From NCBI RefSeq assembly GCF_001687365.1, contig NZ_LGLV01000008.1, positions 310,001 to 374,000 on the forward strand: a DNA stretch of 64,000 bases. Direction: 5' to 3'. The DNA comes from Pararhizobium polonicum (lineage in GTDB: Bacteria > Pseudomonadota > Alphaproteobacteria > Rhizobiales > Rhizobiaceae). The position numbers were made by a program, and so were the translations under genes. This document shows positions 16,642-25,674 of the stretch, in pieces. Within the stretch, counting starts at the first letter, position 1. The number at the start of each line of letters is the position of its first letter. Under the pieces are notes generated by a model. That model saw only the letters and a program-made list of their open reading frames with translations. It made no database searches and was not told the DNA's origin.

Positions 16642-17379
16642 ATGCTGACGCTGCGAAATCTCGGAAAAACCTATGCAAACGGCGTGCACGCGCTCGAGGG
16701 CTTTTCGCTCAGCGTGGCCCGGAGCGAAATCATTGCCGTCATCGGCGGGTCCGGTTGTGGCAAGAGCACGCTGTTGCGGCTGATCAGCGGGCTTGAAACT
16801 CCCACGCGCGGAACGGTCGAGTTGAATGGCGAGCCCGTCAGCCAGCCGCATCCGCTGATCAATCTCATCTTTCAGGAGCCGCGACTTCTGCCCTGGCTGA
16901 CGGTTGCCAACAATGTCGGCTTCGGCCTTGCCGAACTCGACGGCGCGGATCGCGGGCGGCGGGTCGAGGCTGCCTTGAAAAAGGTCGGTCTGGCGAAACT
17001 TGGCCACCGCTGGCCGAAGGAGTTGTCCGGTGGTCAGGCCCAGAGGGTGGCGATCGCCCGTGCGCTGGTCACCCGGCCGGAGGTGCTGCTTCTGGATGAG
17101 CCGTTTTCGGCCTTGGATGCGTTCACACGCACCGATCTGCAGGATCATCTGCTCGACATCTGGTCCGAAACGCGCCCGACGCTCATTCTCGTGACACATG
17201 ATATCGACGAGGCCCTCGTTCTTGCAGACCGTATCATCGTCATGCGGCCATGGCCGGGACGTATCCTGGATGAAATCACGATCGAACTGCCGAAGAAGCG
17301 AGACCGGACATCCGCCGCTTTCGAGGCCGCGAAGCGGCAGCTGCTCCTGTCCCTCAACGCGTCCCTGCAACCCGCCTGA
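16642..17379 (+). CDS. ssuB: Sulfonate-type ABC transporter ATPase
   Basis: The 245-residue ATPase has Walker A GGSGCGKST, Q-loop FQEPRLLPW, signature [14 protein letters not shown], Walker B LLLDEPFSALD and switch THDIDEA. It completes the ssuACB importer. No SsuD or SsuE monooxygenase follows, so desulfonation must be encoded elsewhere. It converges with the LacI gene across 66 bp in which I see no clear terminator. Confidence 0.92.
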   Translation: MLTLRNLGKTYANGVHALEGFSLSVARSEIIAVIGGSGCGKSTLLRLISGLETPTRGTVELNGEPVSQPHPLINLIFQEPRLLPWLTVANNVGFGLAELDGADRGRRVEAALKKVGLAKLGHRWPKELSGGQAQRVAIARALVTRPEVLLLDEPFSALDAFTRTDLQDHLLDIWSETRPTLILVTHDIDEALVLADRIIVMRPWPGRILDEITIELPKKRDRTSAAFEAAKRQLLLSLNASLQPA

Positions 17380-17445
17380 ACGGTATGGACGATCAGCGCG
17401 GCTTCCGGCGCTCGGCCAGCCGGATCATCTTTTCCCAGAGTGGGT

Positions 17446-18480
17446 TCACGTGCTTTCGCGCTCGATGACGCGGAAGCCGGTCAGGGTGACGGGCTCCGGC
17501 GTTCCGGGGGATTGTGCCTGGATGGTTTGCGTCAGCTTGAGTGCGGCCTGCCGGCCGATGCCGTAGCAATCGACATTGACGGTCGTCATGCGCGGATGAC
17601 AGCAGGCGGCGATCTCGTAGTCACCGAAGCCGGCAATGGCAATATCCTGCGGCACCTTCAGGCCGCGCCGCTGACACTCCATCAGCGCTCCGAAGGCGGA
17701 AAGATCAGAAACACACAGGGCCACCTGCGTGTCCGGCCAGCGCTCCAGCATGCTGACGACCGCCTGCGCGCCCTGTTCCATCGAGATGGGCGGGACCCCG
17801 AAGGAGATCACCCGGTCGGATGACAGGCCCAATCTTTCCAGGGCACGGACAAATCCTGCCCGGCGCTGGCTGCCGCGTGTATCGCGCGCGGTGACGCCGC
17901 CGATATAGCCGAAGCGCCGATAACCCTTGCGCGCGAGGGTTTCGACCAGAAGCTCCATCGCCTCGCCGTTCGAAAACCCGACCACCTTGTCGATCGGCTG
18001 GGCCGGACGGTCCCATGTCTCGATAACCGGGATGCCGGCCTGTTCCAGCATGCGCCGGCCTTTCGGCGTGTGAGAGCCGCCGGTCAGGATGATCCCTTCC
18101 GGCCGCCGCCGGAGCATGGCTTCGATCAGCTCTTCCTCGCGCTCGACGGAATAGTTGGTATAGCCCAGCAGCAGTTGCAGGCCGGTTCCCTCCAGCGCAT
18201 CGGTGATACCGCGTGCCGTGTCGGAAAAATTCGAATTGTTGATGGACGGAATGATCGCGGCGACAAAGCCCGTGCGCCGGGAGGAAAGGCTGCCGGCCGA
18301 TTGATCGAGAACATAACCGAGCTCGTTGATGGCCCGGGTGATCCGCTCGCGCGTCGCGCTGGAGACGTGACTGCCTTCCTTTAGAGCCCGTGATACGGTC
18401 ATGGCGGAAACACCGGCGCGGCGGGCGACGTCGTTCATGGTCGGCGCTTCGGTCGTCTTGCCGTCGTTTATCTTCGTCAT
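17446..18480 (-). CDS. LacI-family regulator (GntR/gluconate subgroup)
   Basis: The 344-residue repressor has an N-terminal LacI headpiece (TMNDVARRAGVSAMTVSRALKEG, residues ~14-36) and a periplasmic-binding-like effector domain. The start at 18480 removes 41 atypical residues present in the longest reading. It is divergent from an SMP-30 lactonase gene. The operator between them matches the gluconate-repressor pattern, so a sugar acid or lactone effector is likely (inference). Confidence 0.9.
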   Translation of the reverse strand: MTKINDGKTTEAPTMNDVARRAGVSAMTVSRALKEGSHVSSATRERITRAINELGYVLDQSAGSLSSRRTGFVAAIIPSINNSNFSDTARGITDALEGTGLQLLLGYTNYSVEREEELIEAMLRRRPEGIILTGGSHTPKGRRMLEQAGIPVIETWDRPAQPIDKVVGFSNGEAMELLVETLARKGYRRFGYIGGVTARDTRGSQRRAGFVRALERLGLSSDRVISFGVPPISMEQGAQAVVSMLERWPDTQVALCVSDLSAFGALMECQRRGLKVPQDIAIAGFGDYEIAACCHPRMTTVNVDCYGIGRQAALKLTQTIQAQSPGTPEPVTLTGFRVIEREST

Positions 18481-18530
18481 TGCTGTTTCCGCATGGCCGA
18501 TTGCTGCAAAAAACTTGGTTGTGCCCGCGT

Positions 18531-18546
18531 ATGTTATCGCTATCAT
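18531..18546. promoter_or_regulatory. GntR-type LacI-family operator
   Basis: ATGTTA, 4 bases, TATCAT: a 16-bp inverted repeat midway between the divergent LacI and SMP-30 genes. It matches the gluconate repressor pattern ATGTTA-N4-TAACAT at all but one position. Confidence 0.6.
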
Positions 18547-18601
18547 CCAAAAGAAACAACGGCCCGTAAGCAGCGGGGCCTGATACGAGGAGGGAGAGGA
18601 C

Positions 18602-19528
18602 ATGTTCGGGGCGATTGAGGGAACAGGGTTTGAGGTTCTGGATTCGCGCTTTGCCGCGTGTTTCGTCGGCCATGCCCGCGTCGATCGATTGTGGACGGGC
18701 GGGCGCTGGCTGGAGGGGCCTGCCTGGTTTGCGCCGGGCCGCTATCTCGTGTGCTCGGACATTCCGAACAATCGGATGCTGCGTTTTGATGAAACCAGCG
18801 GGGCGGTATCCGTCTTCCGGCAGCCCTCGAACAACTCCAACGGCAATACGGTGGACAATCAGGGCCGGCTGGTGACCTGCGAGCACCTGACGCGGCGAGT
18901 GACGCGCACGGAGTTTGACGGCACGGTGCAGGTCATCGCCGAGACGTTCGAGGGCAAGCGGTTCAATTCGCCGAACGATGTCATCGTCAAGTCTGATGGT
19001 TCGATCTGGTTTACCGACCCATCCTACGGGATCATGCATGATTACGAGGGCGACTATGGCGAGGAAGAGATCGGCGGTTGCCACGTCTATCGTGTCGACC
19101 CGCAATCCGGAGCCGTGACAAAGGTCGCTGATGATTTCGAAAAACCGAACGGCCTTGCCTTTTCTCCGGACGAGCGGCACCTCTATATCGCCGATACCGG
19201 TGCCAGCCACCTGGAAAACGGGCCGCGCCACATCCGGCGGTTCTCGGTTTCGCCAGAGGGGAAACTTTCAAGCGGCGAGGTTTTCGCGACCTGCACCAAC
19301 GGCATGTTCGACGGTTTCAGGGTCGACAGGGCGGGCCGGATCTGGGCGAGCGCGCAGGACGGCGTTCACTGCCATGATCCGGACGGGACGCTGATCGGCA
19401 AGATCCGCATCCCTGAAATCGTCTCGAACTTGACTTTCGGTGGCCCCCGGCGCAACCGGCTGTTCATTACGGCAACAAGTTCGCTTTATGCCGTTTATGT
19501 CACCGCGAACGGCGCGAAACTTGGCTGA
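18602..19528 (+). CDS. SMP-30/gluconolactonase family lactonase
   Basis: This 308-residue six-bladed propeller has family metal-site residues in LEGPAWF, SNGNTVDNQGRLVTCEH, RFNSPNDVIVKSDGSIWFTDPSYG and KPNGLAFSPDERHLYIADTG. The family opens sugar lactones to sugar acids. A strong GGAGGGAGAGG ribosome site precedes the ATG. No sugar dehydrogenase or dehydratase is adjacent, so the pathway is not defined. Confidence 0.9.
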   Translation: MFGAIEGTGFEVLDSRFAACFVGHARVDRLWTGGRWLEGPAWFAPGRYLVCSDIPNNRMLRFDETSGAVSVFRQPSNNSNGNTVDNQGRLVTCEHLTRRVTRTEFDGTVQVIAETFEGKRFNSPNDVIVKSDGSIWFTDPSYGIMHDYEGDYGEEEIGGCHVYRVDPQSGAVTKVADDFEKPNGLAFSPDERHLYIADTGASHLENGPRHIRRFSVSPEGKLSSGEVFATCTNGMFDGFRVDRAGRIWASAQDGVHCHDPDGTLIGKIRIPEIVSNLTFGGPRRNRLFITATSSLYAVYVTANGAKLG

Positions 19529-19545
19529 GCAACAAGGGACTTATC

Positions 19546-20142
19546 GTGAAAACAGGCATGGGTTTTTGTTTGCTGATCGGCTTTTTGGCGTCATTCCCGG
19601 CCGCTGCGCAGGAATGGCAGGCCGTCGAAAAGGTGCAGACCTATGCGGTCGCCGGCCGGACGGGCGGTGCGCTCTATGCATCGATCGGCGAGCGGGGACC
19701 CAAGGTTGGCAACTCAGGCCGTGCCATCGCCTTTACCAATTTCAAACTGACCTGGACCAGAAAATACGAGCCGCAGGGCGGTGCCTGCGTCCTCGTCACG
19801 GCGCGGCCGAAGCTCACCATCACCTACACGCTGCCGAAACCGGCCGAACGTCTTCCGGCTGCCGTCGCGGCGAAATGGGACATCTTCATCGCGGGTGTGC
19901 ACAGACATGAACTGGTTCACGGTGACCAGATCAAGGACATGGTGAAAAAGATCGAAGCCACGTCCGTGGGCCTGACAGTCCCGGATGATCCCAAGTGCCA
20001 GAAGATCAGGACCGAACTGACGACGCGCCTTGGCGAACTCTCCCGCGCGCAACGGCAGCAGAGCCGGGATTTCGACCGGGCCGAACTCAGTAACGGCGGC
20101 AACATCCACCAGCTTGTTCTGGCCTTGATCAACGGCGGGTAG
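19546..20142 (+). CDS. DUF922 secreted putative zinc protease
   Basis: The 198-residue protein has a signal peptide (to about AAAQ) and one HExxH motif, His121-Glu-Leu-Val-His125, followed by GDQ. That fits the DUF922 family of predicted periplasmic Zn-dependent proteases. Start GTG 19546 has AAGGGA at 6 bp. It is 17 bp after the lactonase gene and may be cotranscribed, though I see no functional link. Its end overlaps the convergent M81 gene by 14 bp. Confidence 0.8.
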   Translation: MKTGMGFCLLIGFLASFPAAAQEWQAVEKVQTYAVAGRTGGALYASIGERGPKVGNSGRAIAFTNFKLTWTRKYEPQGGACVLVTARPKLTITYTLPKPAERLPAAVAAKWDIFIAGVHRHELVHGDQIKDMVKKIEATSVGLTVPDDPKCQKIRTELTTRLGELSRAQRQQSRDFDRAELSNGGNIHQLVLALINGG

Positions 20143-21616
20143 AAGAGGCGGCTGGCTCCATCCCATGCGGGTCATCCACCATCGGCCAGATATCGCGCGG
20201 AGCCCGGCGGTAGTCCGTGCGGGCCGGATCGTTCGGATAGGGGGTGCCGGCCGAACAATAGAGAATTTCCGAGGCGATCGGCGCGAAGGCGGCATGGAAG
20301 TGATTGGTCGACTTGATCACCAATATGCTCTTCGATGTCGGGTCGATACCCATCACGGAGAACAGGCTGGGGTCGAAACTCTGCGCCCGGGTGGAGTTCA
20401 GGATGATGTCGATGCCGTCGAGACGGATATGCGCGGCGTCGCCGAAGGGCACCTGGCTCTGCCCGAACCGCATTTCGGCATTGCGCACCAGCTTGATGAT
20501 CCTGACAGTGTCATCGACAGGGTTGCCGGTGCCAGGAGCCGATTTCGCGCCGAAGCGCAACTGGATCTCGGCGCCTTCGCCAGCCGCCATGCAGATCTGC
20601 ACCGCCATCGGGTCCCAGATCGTCCCGACAGCCACGTTCTTTGCGTCTTGGGCCAGCAGTTCCGCCAGCAGCACGGTCGCATCGCCGGCCGTGCCGCCGC
20701 CGGGATTGTCCCATACATCGGCGATTACGACCGGTCCGCCGGTTGCCGATAGCGCGCGGGAAACGGCTTCCTTCTCGTCGATCTGCGGCATGATGAAGGT
20801 CCCGCGTCTGGCGAAAAGCTCAAGTCCGAGTTCGCGCGCAAGCGCATTACCCTTCTCCGGCTTGCCGTCGGTGACGACGGCCATTTTGGTGCCCATCTCC
20901 GGCACATCGCCGGCCATGAAGCCGTGGACGACGGAAATGGAGAGAATATCCGGGTCCTCCGCTTCGATCCGCATGATCCTGTCGACGAACGAGCGCATCG
21001 GCTCGCGCGAGGTCGGATAGACGTCGATCATTCGGCAGTCGAAAGCCGACATGACCGGCTTGAGGCGGCCGTCCAGCGTGCCGAGCGCGATGCGCCAGAG
21101 GTCTTCGGCGCGATCGACGAAATCCGTATGCGGGAATTCCTTGAAGTAGACGAAGAAATCCGCTGCTGCCTGACGTTTTGCGGTCAGATGGCTGTGCGGG
21201 TCGAGCTCGGCGCAGACGAGAATATTCGGCCCGACGATGGTGCGAACATGGGCGAGGAAGTCCCCCTCTGCATCCTCATAGCCATCGGCAACCATCGCGC
21301 CATGAAGGCCGAGCACCACGGCATCGACCGGAAGGGCCGCGCGCAACTGGCCGAGGATCTCGTCGCGCAGTCCCTCATAGGTAAGGCGATTGACGAGGCC
21401 TGCCGGGTCGGCCCAGGCAGCCGTTCCCTCGATAAGGTCGAAACCTCTTTCTGCAGCCAGCCGGCGGCCAACCGTGATCGGCGCGGAGCATAGCGTCGGT
21501 GTTCCCGGATGCTTGCCCGGCGGCGCATAGAGCGAGGCTTCGAAGGCGCGGCGATCGACGCAGATCGGCGAGAATGTATTCGTTTCGGTCGCCAGGACGG
21601 CAGTGAAGATGCGCAA
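20129..21616 (-). CDS. M81-family metallopeptidase (MlrC-like)
   Basis: This 495-residue protein matches the DUF1485/M81 family, whose namesake MlrC (microcystinase C) cleaves small peptides from microcystin breakdown. Family motifs include ATETNTFSP near the N-terminus, GLHGAM (His105), ELDPHSH (Asp139, His141) and FPHTDF (His163), the likely zinc ligands. The start appears to be TTG. It leads into a region with a peptide importer and two more hydrolases, so peptide or amide breakdown is likely; the substrate is unknown. Confidence 0.9.
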   Translation of the reverse strand: MRIFTAVLATETNTFSPICVDRRAFEASLYAPPGKHPGTPTLCSAPITVGRRLAAERGFDLIEGTAAWADPAGLVNRLTYEGLRDEILGQLRAALPVDAVVLGLHGAMVADGYEDAEGDFLAHVRTIVGPNILVCAELDPHSHLTAKRQAAADFFVYFKEFPHTDFVDRAEDLWRIALGTLDGRLKPVMSAFDCRMIDVYPTSREPMRSFVDRIMRIEAEDPDILSISVVHGFMAGDVPEMGTKMAVVTDGKPEKGNALARELGLELFARRGTFIMPQIDEKEAVSRALSATGGPVVIADVWDNPGGGTAGDATVLLAELLAQDAKNVAVGTIWDPMAVQICMAAGEGAEIQLRFGAKSAPGTGNPVDDTVRIIKLVRNAEMRFGQSQVPFGDAAHIRLDGIDIILNSTRAQSFDPSLFSVMGIDPTSKSILVIKSTNHFHAAFAPIASEILYCSAGTPYPNDPARTDYRRAPRDIWPMVDDPHGMEPAASSTRR

Positions 21617-21640
21617 TGCCTTTGCCTCGTGCTTATCCGC

Positions 21641-22132
21641 TCAGGCCCCGCCCATCGGATTGGGCAGATAGCCGGTGAAGCCACAGATTTTCCACCGCCC
21701 CTCGTGCAGGCGGCAATAGTACAATGTCTGCCACTTGAGGATATCGATGCTGCCGTCCGACTTTTTCAGGCTGCCGTCGAATTTCTTGCGGGCCAGCGCC
21801 ATGTCGCCTTCGATCTCGATGTCTTCGAGTGTCGTGGTGGCAAAGATGGCCGTGCGCGGATCGTCTGCGAAATCCTGTTCGGCGAAATCCAGCGCCTGCC
21901 GCAGCCACTCGGCGCGATAGGCCGCCAGCGACGGGAAGGCGAGGCGCCATTTGTCGGGGCTCGTCTCACGTTTGCCATCAATGCCGATGAACCCGTCCTC
22001 GACGAAATCACCGGCGACCCTGGACCAGTCGGCAGTGAGGAAGGCATCGATGTCTCGCTCGACCAGCATTTGCCAGATCGCATGACGGGTCGGGTCGGAG
22101 GATGGAAACGGATTGCGGAAAGGATCGCGCAC
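21641..22132 (-). CDS. NTF2-like (SnoaL-type) hypothetical protein
   Basis: About 163 residues. The C-terminal part (ILKWQTLYYCRLHEGRWKICGFTGYLPNPMG) resembles the last strands of NTF2-like cone folds, which include small isomerases and binding proteins. I chose GTG 22132 because GGAG sits 5 bp before it; a longer TTG reading reaches 22210. It lies 24 bp before the M81 gene in the same operon and may act on the same compound. Confidence 0.65.
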   Translation of the reverse strand: MRDPFRNPFPSSDPTRHAIWQMLVERDIDAFLTADWSRVAGDFVEDGFIGIDGKRETSPDKWRLAFPSLAAYRAEWLRQALDFAEQDFADDPRTAIFATTTLEDIEIEGDMALARKKFDGSLKKSDGSIDILKWQTLYYCRLHEGRWKICGFTGYLPNPMGGA

Positions 22133-22147
22133 GGCTACTCCAGAATC

Positions 22148-22231
22148 GAAATAATTTTCATATATGACGTTTTCTCTGGCCAAAATCCGCCTTTCATGAT
22201 CGTATGTCAATGTTGGAAGAAAATAATTTAC
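22148..22231. promoter_or_regulatory. AT-rich control region between NTF2-like and RpiR genes
   Basis: GAAATAATTTTC (22148-22159) and a related GAAAATAATTTAC (22219-22231) lie in opposite orientation in the 208-bp divergent region. They may be RpiR half-sites. This is a weak call. Confidence 0.25.
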
Positions 22232-22340
22232 AAGGCCGGGCCGTATCCATCAAGCTTACGAATCTGGACAAATCAGCCCGGAAACCGCCGCCGCAGGTCT
22301 TCTCAAGGCAACCCGGTAATCTCGTTCAAGGTCTATTCCA

Positions 22341-23204
22341 ATGGATATTTTCACCACGCTTCAGGACGGCAAGGCGAAGTTTTCGCAAGCCGAAGGCCGC
22401 ATCGCCGAAATCCTGCTGACCGACTTCGAATTTGCGGTGAATGCCTCGATCATCGAACTTGCGGCCAAGGCCGGCGTTTCGCCGCCAACCGTAACACGCT
22501 TCTGCCGGCGGCTCAGCTGCGACAGTTTTGCCGATTTCAAGGTGCAGCTGGCGCGGACCACCTATGTCGGCGCGCGCTATCTGAAGCCTGAGCCGGCGAG
22601 CCGGGAGCCTGCCGATGTGGCGCAGGACGTCGTTTCCAAGGCACAGAACGCGCTTTTCCTGCTGCATCGCAGCCTCGACTTTGACGCGATCGGGCAGGCG
22701 ACTGCGCTGCTGGCGGAAGCGAAGATGATCTATGCCTTCGGTTCCGGCGGCAACTCCTCGATGATCGCCAGCGAATTGCAGAACCGCCTCTTCCGTCTGG
22801 GGCTGCGCATCACCGCAAGCGCCGATCACGGCATGCAACTGATGATGGCGGCCGCCGCCCGGCGTGGCGACGTTGTGATCGGTTCGTCGTTTTCGGGCCG
22901 CAACGCCGAACTGGTGCGATCTTTCATGGCTGCCCGCGATCAGAAAGTCATCACCATCGCGCTGACGCAAAGCGGCAGTCCGGTTTCCCGCGCTGCCGAT
23001 ATCACCGTTCCGGTCGACCTGCCGGAAGGCAGCAACATCTACCATCCGACCGCGACGCGCATCGCCTATCTCGCGCTTGTCGATATCCTCGCCAGCCTGG
23101 TTGCCTATCACATGCAGCCGCAGGCAACGGCGACGTTGCGGCGGATCAAGCAACAACTCGTCTCCCACCGCGACGGCGACGACCGTCAGCTTCTCGGCGA
23201 CTGA
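22341..23204 (+). CDS. MurR/RpiR-family transcriptional regulator
   Basis: The 287-residue protein has an N-terminal helix-turn-helix of the RpiR type (ASIIELAAKAGVSPPTVTRFCRRL, ~35-58) and a C-terminal SIS domain (~105-250, AFGSGGNSSMIA and GSSFSGRNAELV). SIS domains bind phosphosugars, yet RpiR proteins beside M81/PrpD genes are common in rhizobia. It is divergent from the NTF2-M81 pair and probably controls it. Confidence 0.9.
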   Translation: MDIFTTLQDGKAKFSQAEGRIAEILLTDFEFAVNASIIELAAKAGVSPPTVTRFCRRLSCDSFADFKVQLARTTYVGARYLKPEPASREPADVAQDVVSKAQNALFLLHRSLDFDAIGQATALLAEAKMIYAFGSGGNSSMIASELQNRLFRLGLRITASADHGMQLMMAAAARRGDVVIGSSFSGRNAELVRSFMAARDQKVITIALTQSGSPVSRAADITVPVDLPEGSNIYHPTATRIAYLALVDILASLVAYHMQPQATATLRRIKQQLVSHRDGDDRQLLGD

Positions 23205-23212
23205 TCTGGGGC

Positions 23213-24604
23213 TCAAAGGCGCGCGGAATCTGCGGGCTGGCTTTCCCGGGCATGGAGCATCACGGCTGCAAACGCTCCCTGTACTGAGGGTGCATCCGGG
23301 AGAGTGCATAAACTCTCGTAGAGATGATCCGTCTCAGCAAGGCCGGCCCAGGCGAGGCAATCGCGAAACTTTGCGTGCCGGTCGGTGTCGCTCAGGGGGA
23401 TCTCCACCGATCCCGTTGCATGCAGCTTTTCGGTCTCCAGCAGGCGCCCGTCCGCGAGGCGGACAACAATTTTGTGCGGCAGGCGCTCCAGGCCCTGCTC
23501 TTCTGCGGCGGAGTAAGCAGTCATGGAAACCTTTGCCATGTGGCGGCGAATATCCGGCCTGAAAATCGCCTGATCGGTGAAGTCGGAAAGCGACAGGCCG
23601 CCCTGAACGAGGGCGGCGGTCAGGCAATATTGCATCGAAAAGCGCGCCTGCATCGGGTCGGCAGGCTCGGGATAGGCGAGGTTGTCGACGGCAGAGATCC
23701 CCACCTTTGTTTCTATTCCAACGACATCGTCCGCCGTGAAGCCGAACCGGTCGCGAAGGTCGAGCATCCCATCGATGGCTCGGTGCGTAGACGCGCAGCA
23801 GGGATGCCGCTTGGCGACCAGCCCCCGGGTTTCGATGATGTGGCTGTCATCGAAGGACAGCGTATCCCAGCCCCTGGCCGCATCGCCACCGGTCAGGTCG
23901 AGAAACCCTTGGGACCGCTCCAGAATATCGAGCCGACCGGCCAATCCCGCCCTTGCAAGCAGGGCGGCTTCGACCGCATTGCGTGCGGCCATGCCGGCAT
24001 GAAGCGGTTTGACCGCTGTGCCGAACTGGCCCTTGGGGCCGGCTGCGAAACTGGTGGCGATGCTCATCGCGTGTGCAATCCCATCTGCGCCAAGGCCGAG
24101 GAGGCTTGCCACACCGGCAGCTGCGCCAATGCATCCGACCGTCGATGTTCCGTGCCATCCCCTGTTGTAGTGAGATGGATTCACGCCATATCCGACGGCG
24201 GCCTGCGCTTCCAGCCCTGCGAGATAGGCGCGCAGGAATTGCAGGCCGGAGATGCCGGCATTGGCTGTCGCGATCGACAGCAGGGCCGGAACCAGAACCG
24301 CCGAGGCATGGGCGCGGGCTGGATGGAAATTGTCGTCGAAGTCCAGGCAATGTGCCGCCGTTCCATTCACCAGTGCCGCGACCGAGGCCGATGCATGCCG
24401 GCCTCCGACCACCATGGATGTGCCGTTCTCGCCGATATCGCCACAAAACGCCTTTGCGACGGAACGCGTCGCACCATCCTCCGCGCCTGCGAGCATACAG
24501 CCGATCGTATCGGTGACAGCCTGGCTTGCGCGCCGCAAGGCCAGCGGCGAAGCCGCTGAACGCGACGAAACGTGATGGGCGATTTTTTCGATTGCCGTCA
24601 CCAT
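23213..24604 (-). CDS. MmgE/PrpD-family protein
   Basis: This 463-residue protein has the family core NGTAAHCLDFDDN, GWHGTSTVGCIGAAAG and KRHPCCASTHRAIDG. PrpD is 2-methylcitrate dehydratase, but the family also includes iminodisuccinate epimerase and cis-aconitate decarboxylase, and no propionate genes are near. So a dehydratase or epimerase of unknown substrate is the safe call. It converges with the RpiR gene and faces away from the LysR pair. Start ATG 24604 has GGAG 9 bp upstream. Confidence 0.88.
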   Translation of the reverse strand: MVTAIEKIAHHVSSRSAASPLALRRASQAVTDTIGCMLAGAEDGATRSVAKAFCGDIGENGTSMVVGGRHASASVAALVNGTAAHCLDFDDNFHPARAHASAVLVPALLSIATANAGISGLQFLRAYLAGLEAQAAVGYGVNPSHYNRGWHGTSTVGCIGAAAGVASLLGLGADGIAHAMSIATSFAAGPKGQFGTAVKPLHAGMAARNAVEAALLARAGLAGRLDILERSQGFLDLTGGDAARGWDTLSFDDSHIIETRGLVAKRHPCCASTHRAIDGMLDLRDRFGFTADDVVGIETKVGISAVDNLAYPEPADPMQARFSMQYCLTAALVQGGLSLSDFTDQAIFRPDIRRHMAKVSMTAYSAAEEQGLERLPHKIVVRLADGRLLETEKLHATGSVEIPLSDTDRHAKFRDCLAWAGLAETDHLYESLCTLPDAPSVQGAFAAVMLHARESQPADSARL

Positions 24605-24716
24605 TGACGAATGTCTCCACAAAGTCTTCGTTGTTGCGCCTCAGCATGTGCGCCTTCGCGGAGCTGTTCAATCTTATGCGGTTTGCGGGTCGGGCTATTC
24701 AATTTCAGGAGCGGGA

Positions 24717-25622
24717 ATGACGAAGGACGGCGACCTGACGATCAGCGTCAAACATATACAGGCCTATGACGCGATCGCGGCGACGGGCTCGACAATCGCT
24801 GCGGCAGTGGAGCTTGGGATTTCGCAGTCGAATGCCAGCCGGCTTCTGCATCAGCTTGAATTGTATCTGGGCGTCCGGCTGTTCGAGCGTGACAAGAACA
24901 GGTTGTCGCCAACGCGGGAAGGGGTACAGCTGGGACCGGAAATCCGGGCTATCTCGGACCGTCTGACGGCGCTGAAGGTGCTTGCGCAGGAAATGGAGAA
25001 CGGCCGGTCCCAGGAAATTCCCCTGCGGCTGGCGTTTCCCGCCAGCCTGTCGGCGACGCTGGTGCCGCGCCTCGTCAAGCGCTTCCTCTCCGAGAACGGG
25101 CCTGTCCGCGTCGAGATTTCCTCCGGCACCTATCTGGCGATCGAGCGTATGGTGGCCGATGGCGAGGCGGATATCGGTTTTACCCGCCTGCCATCGCCGA
25201 CATCCGGCCTTCGACAGGAAATCCTGCTGCCATCGCGCAATCTCTGTGCGCTGCACCGGGATCACGATCTGGCCGGCCGTGCGGCTCTCTCCGTCGCCGA
25301 CCTCAAGTCGCAGGATCTCATCCTGCTGAACCGGGAGCGGCCGGTGCGTCATGAACTCGAAGCCCTGTTCTACAAGCAGGGACTGCGCCAGCGCCCGGCG
25401 ATCGAAGCGCATTCGGTGGGCTGTGCCTGTGGGCTCGCGGCGGAGGGGCTGGGCATTGCCATCGTCAGCGAATTGCTGGCCCGGGAATATCTGTCGCTGC
25501 CGCTGGCACTGGTCCCGCTTGAGCCCGCCTTGCCCGTCACCTATGCCATCGTAACCTCGGCTCAGCATCCGCTGCCAAAATCCGCGGCGCTGTTTCTCGC
25601 CTATTTGCGCGATTGGCCGTAA
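24717..25622 (+). CDS. LysR-family regulator (first of a paralogous pair)
   Basis: The 301-residue regulator has a helix-turn-helix at residues ~10-65 with GSTIAAAVELGISQSNASRLLHQLE. It is divergent from the MmgE/PrpD gene and has GGAGCGGGA before ATG 24717. The next gene shares its helix-turn-helix layout (TGSTIA, SQS, SRLL-QLE, DK-RL-PT), so the two are tandem duplicates that have diverged. Confidence 0.9.
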   Translation: MTKDGDLTISVKHIQAYDAIAATGSTIAAAVELGISQSNASRLLHQLELYLGVRLFERDKNRLSPTREGVQLGPEIRAISDRLTALKVLAQEMENGRSQEIPLRLAFPASLSATLVPRLVKRFLSENGPVRVEISSGTYLAIERMVADGEADIGFTRLPSPTSGLRQEILLPSRNLCALHRDHDLAGRAALSVADLKSQDLILLNRERPVRHELEALFYKQGLRQRPAIEAHSVGCACGLAAEGLGIAIVSELLAREYLSLPLALVPLEPALPVTYAIVTSAQHPLPKSAALFLAYLRDWP

Positions 25623-25674
25623 AGCCTGCGATCGGGATCGCATATTTGATTTTGCTCTGAAGGGAGCTTTGCTG

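Noticed and set aside
23213-24604. MmgE/PrpD gene as 2-methylcitrate dehydratase
   Set aside because: No prpB, prpC or propionate genes nearby; the family is too broad for that name.
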